NCBI RefSeq assembly: GCF_008831285.2
Contig: NC_045139.1
Span: forward strand, 19,326,354 to 19,390,353
DNA from: Nymphaea colorata
Taxonomy: Eukaryota; Streptophyta; Magnoliopsida; Nymphaeales; Nymphaeaceae
Reading direction: 5' to 3'
Length of the DNA stretch: 64,000 nt
Within the stretch, counting starts at the first letter, position 1; every line of letters starts with the position of its first letter. The notes beneath the pieces are model-generated. The model had not been told where the DNA came from, ran no database searches, and saw only the letters and a list, made by a program, of their open reading frames with translations. A program made the position numbers and the translations under genes. Positions 62,855 through 64,000 of this stretch are shown one piece after another.

Positions 62855-62938
<84 letters not shown>

Positions 62939-62990
62939 TTGTGAACTAACACTAACTAACCAAAATGTCTATATATATATATATATATAA
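62855..62990. repeat. (TA)n(GA)n microsatellite with duplicated flank
   Basis: (TA)n is at about 62855-62890 and (GA)n at about 62891-62932, followed by a second (TA)n near 62971-62989. The text before each TA run (ACTAACTAACCAAAATGT) is duplicated, so the whole unit appears partly tandem. Confidence 0.9.
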
Positions 62991-63231
62991 ACGATGTGAT
63001 GCTAAGATCATTTCGGACACATCGGACTAAATAATTCCACAAAAAATTAGGTTCTATCCCGATTTGATCGCAAAATTGCTGGACTAAATAGGAAAATTGG
63101 GGGGAAACGAAAGGGTGCAGCAAGCAAGGGTTTTTTCGCAATTAATGCCGCTTTTTATTTATCGAAGGCCGTACGCCCGAAGCGCGTGACGAAGCGTCTC
63201 GGAAACACTTTTCCATAAAAGCCCCTGATGG

Positions 63232-63443
63232 GTCCCACGTCACCAGCCGAAGCTCTGGCCATCGTGTTCGGTGAAAGACGAAGGGATGAAGCCCGAAAGG
63301 GTCATTTCACCACCAGCTGGGAATCTGAAGCGGAGAGTAGGGCAGACCAACGGGAGGAGCCACTTTGGGCCCCACCCGCCCTCGACCTGCACCCGTCAGG
63401 GATGCCGACGTGTCAGATGACGTGGAAAGTAAGCGAAACGTGG
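63232..63443. promoter_or_regulatory. Cluster of ACGT-core motifs near the right edge
   Basis: CCCACGTCAC (about 63234), GACGTGTC (63408-63414), TGACGTGG (63418-63425) and ACGTGG (63438-63443) are bZIP/ABRE-like cores. With the local rise in GC and the GA-rich end of the window, this may be the promoter of a gene lying to the right. Confidence 0.35.
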
Positions 63444-64000
63444 ACAGATCGCGAGTATGGACCCGCTCACACGGACACGAATCAAGCTAAGAAACAAAGG
63501 GATTTTGTTAAAATATTGATTATTAGAAATAATATCATGGTACATGCAGGTATGATGTACGCGACAAAAGATGCTCATAATTATGTCTCACCGCTACTGT
63601 TCATGCATGTGTTGTTTAATTGTATAGATTTTACGAAGTTTTTAATCTGCGAAGATCCTCTGTTTAGTTACCGGTTTTCATGCACTAGAATTTCCTGATC
63701 ACGACAAGATACGTATTCGTTTGTACTTGCAAAAGAAATTTTTGAAAATCAATGATATTGGATTCTTCTGCAGATTCGAAAAAGAACTTGCAGTGAGTGT
63801 CTACGGAACGAGAACGGTACGATTAGGATCGATAAATTGTAGTTCATCACTATCTGATGGGTGCTTTCTACCGTAAGAGACGATTTACCGTGAAAGGTAG
63901 AAGGCGAGACAGTAGGAAAGAGTAGCCTATTTTGGTTTTTGGAAAATTTTTTGGCATCCGAATAGAGAAAGAGAGTTTGGAAGCGAGAGGGAAACTGTGG

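Noticed and set aside
63228-63698. 156-codon plus-strand ORF near the right edge
   Set aside because: No domain or homology recognised. The second half is AT-rich and the region looks more like a promoter.

Overview
This window is nuclear DNA of a flowering plant. The reasons are many short exons with GT-AG introns, a plant type 4 metallothionein, an ANGUSTIFOLIA gene, a chloroplast LTO1 gene, plant-type transposon relics and many (TA)n microsatellites. I cannot name the species; TE-rich introns and few genes per kb suggest a medium or large genome.

Layout. Five protein genes are supported, plus one promoter-like end. (1) 290-727 (+): EC/type 4 metallothionein, two exons. (2) 1780-15513 (+): a 28-exon FANCJ/BRIP1-type Fe-S DEAH helicase. 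(3) 27913-18454 (-): ANGUSTIFOLIA, seven exons, convergent with FANCJ. (4) 36042-30374 (-): an At1g01500-like protein with a C-terminal membrane segment, two exons. (5) 42306-47602 (+): LTO1, a thylakoid VKOR-thioredoxin fusion, seven exons. (6) 50818-51868 (+): a small Sec14/CRAL-TRIO-like protein, three exons. From 51.9 kb to the right edge no gene was found; the last 0.8 kb looks like the promoter of a gene lying outside.

Two neighbour pairs match neighbours in Arabidopsis as I remember its locus numbers: ANGUSTIFOLIA with the At1g01500-like gene (At1g01510/At1g01500), and LTO1 with the Sec14-like gene (At4g35760/At4g35750). They are not known to share pathways, so this looks like ancient conserved gene order.

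Two otherwise intact genes each carry a one-base frame break: FANCJ exon 1, after the Walker A motif in a C6-T-C6 tract, and ANGUSTIFOLIA exon 2, near 26640. Every other exon phase in both genes agrees, so assembly indels are the simplest explanation, but real lesions are not excluded.

The non-genic space holds a legible transposon record. It includes a hAT-like family with three copies and 8-bp target duplications, several other TIR elements, a dispersed GGGGCGGAGC-ended family with about 9-bp duplications, a solo LTR inside LTO1, a tRNA-derived SINE with a 10-bp duplication just after LTO1, and a 1.29-kb tandem duplication at 55.0-57.5 kb. I found no sign of an undescribed multi-gene system.
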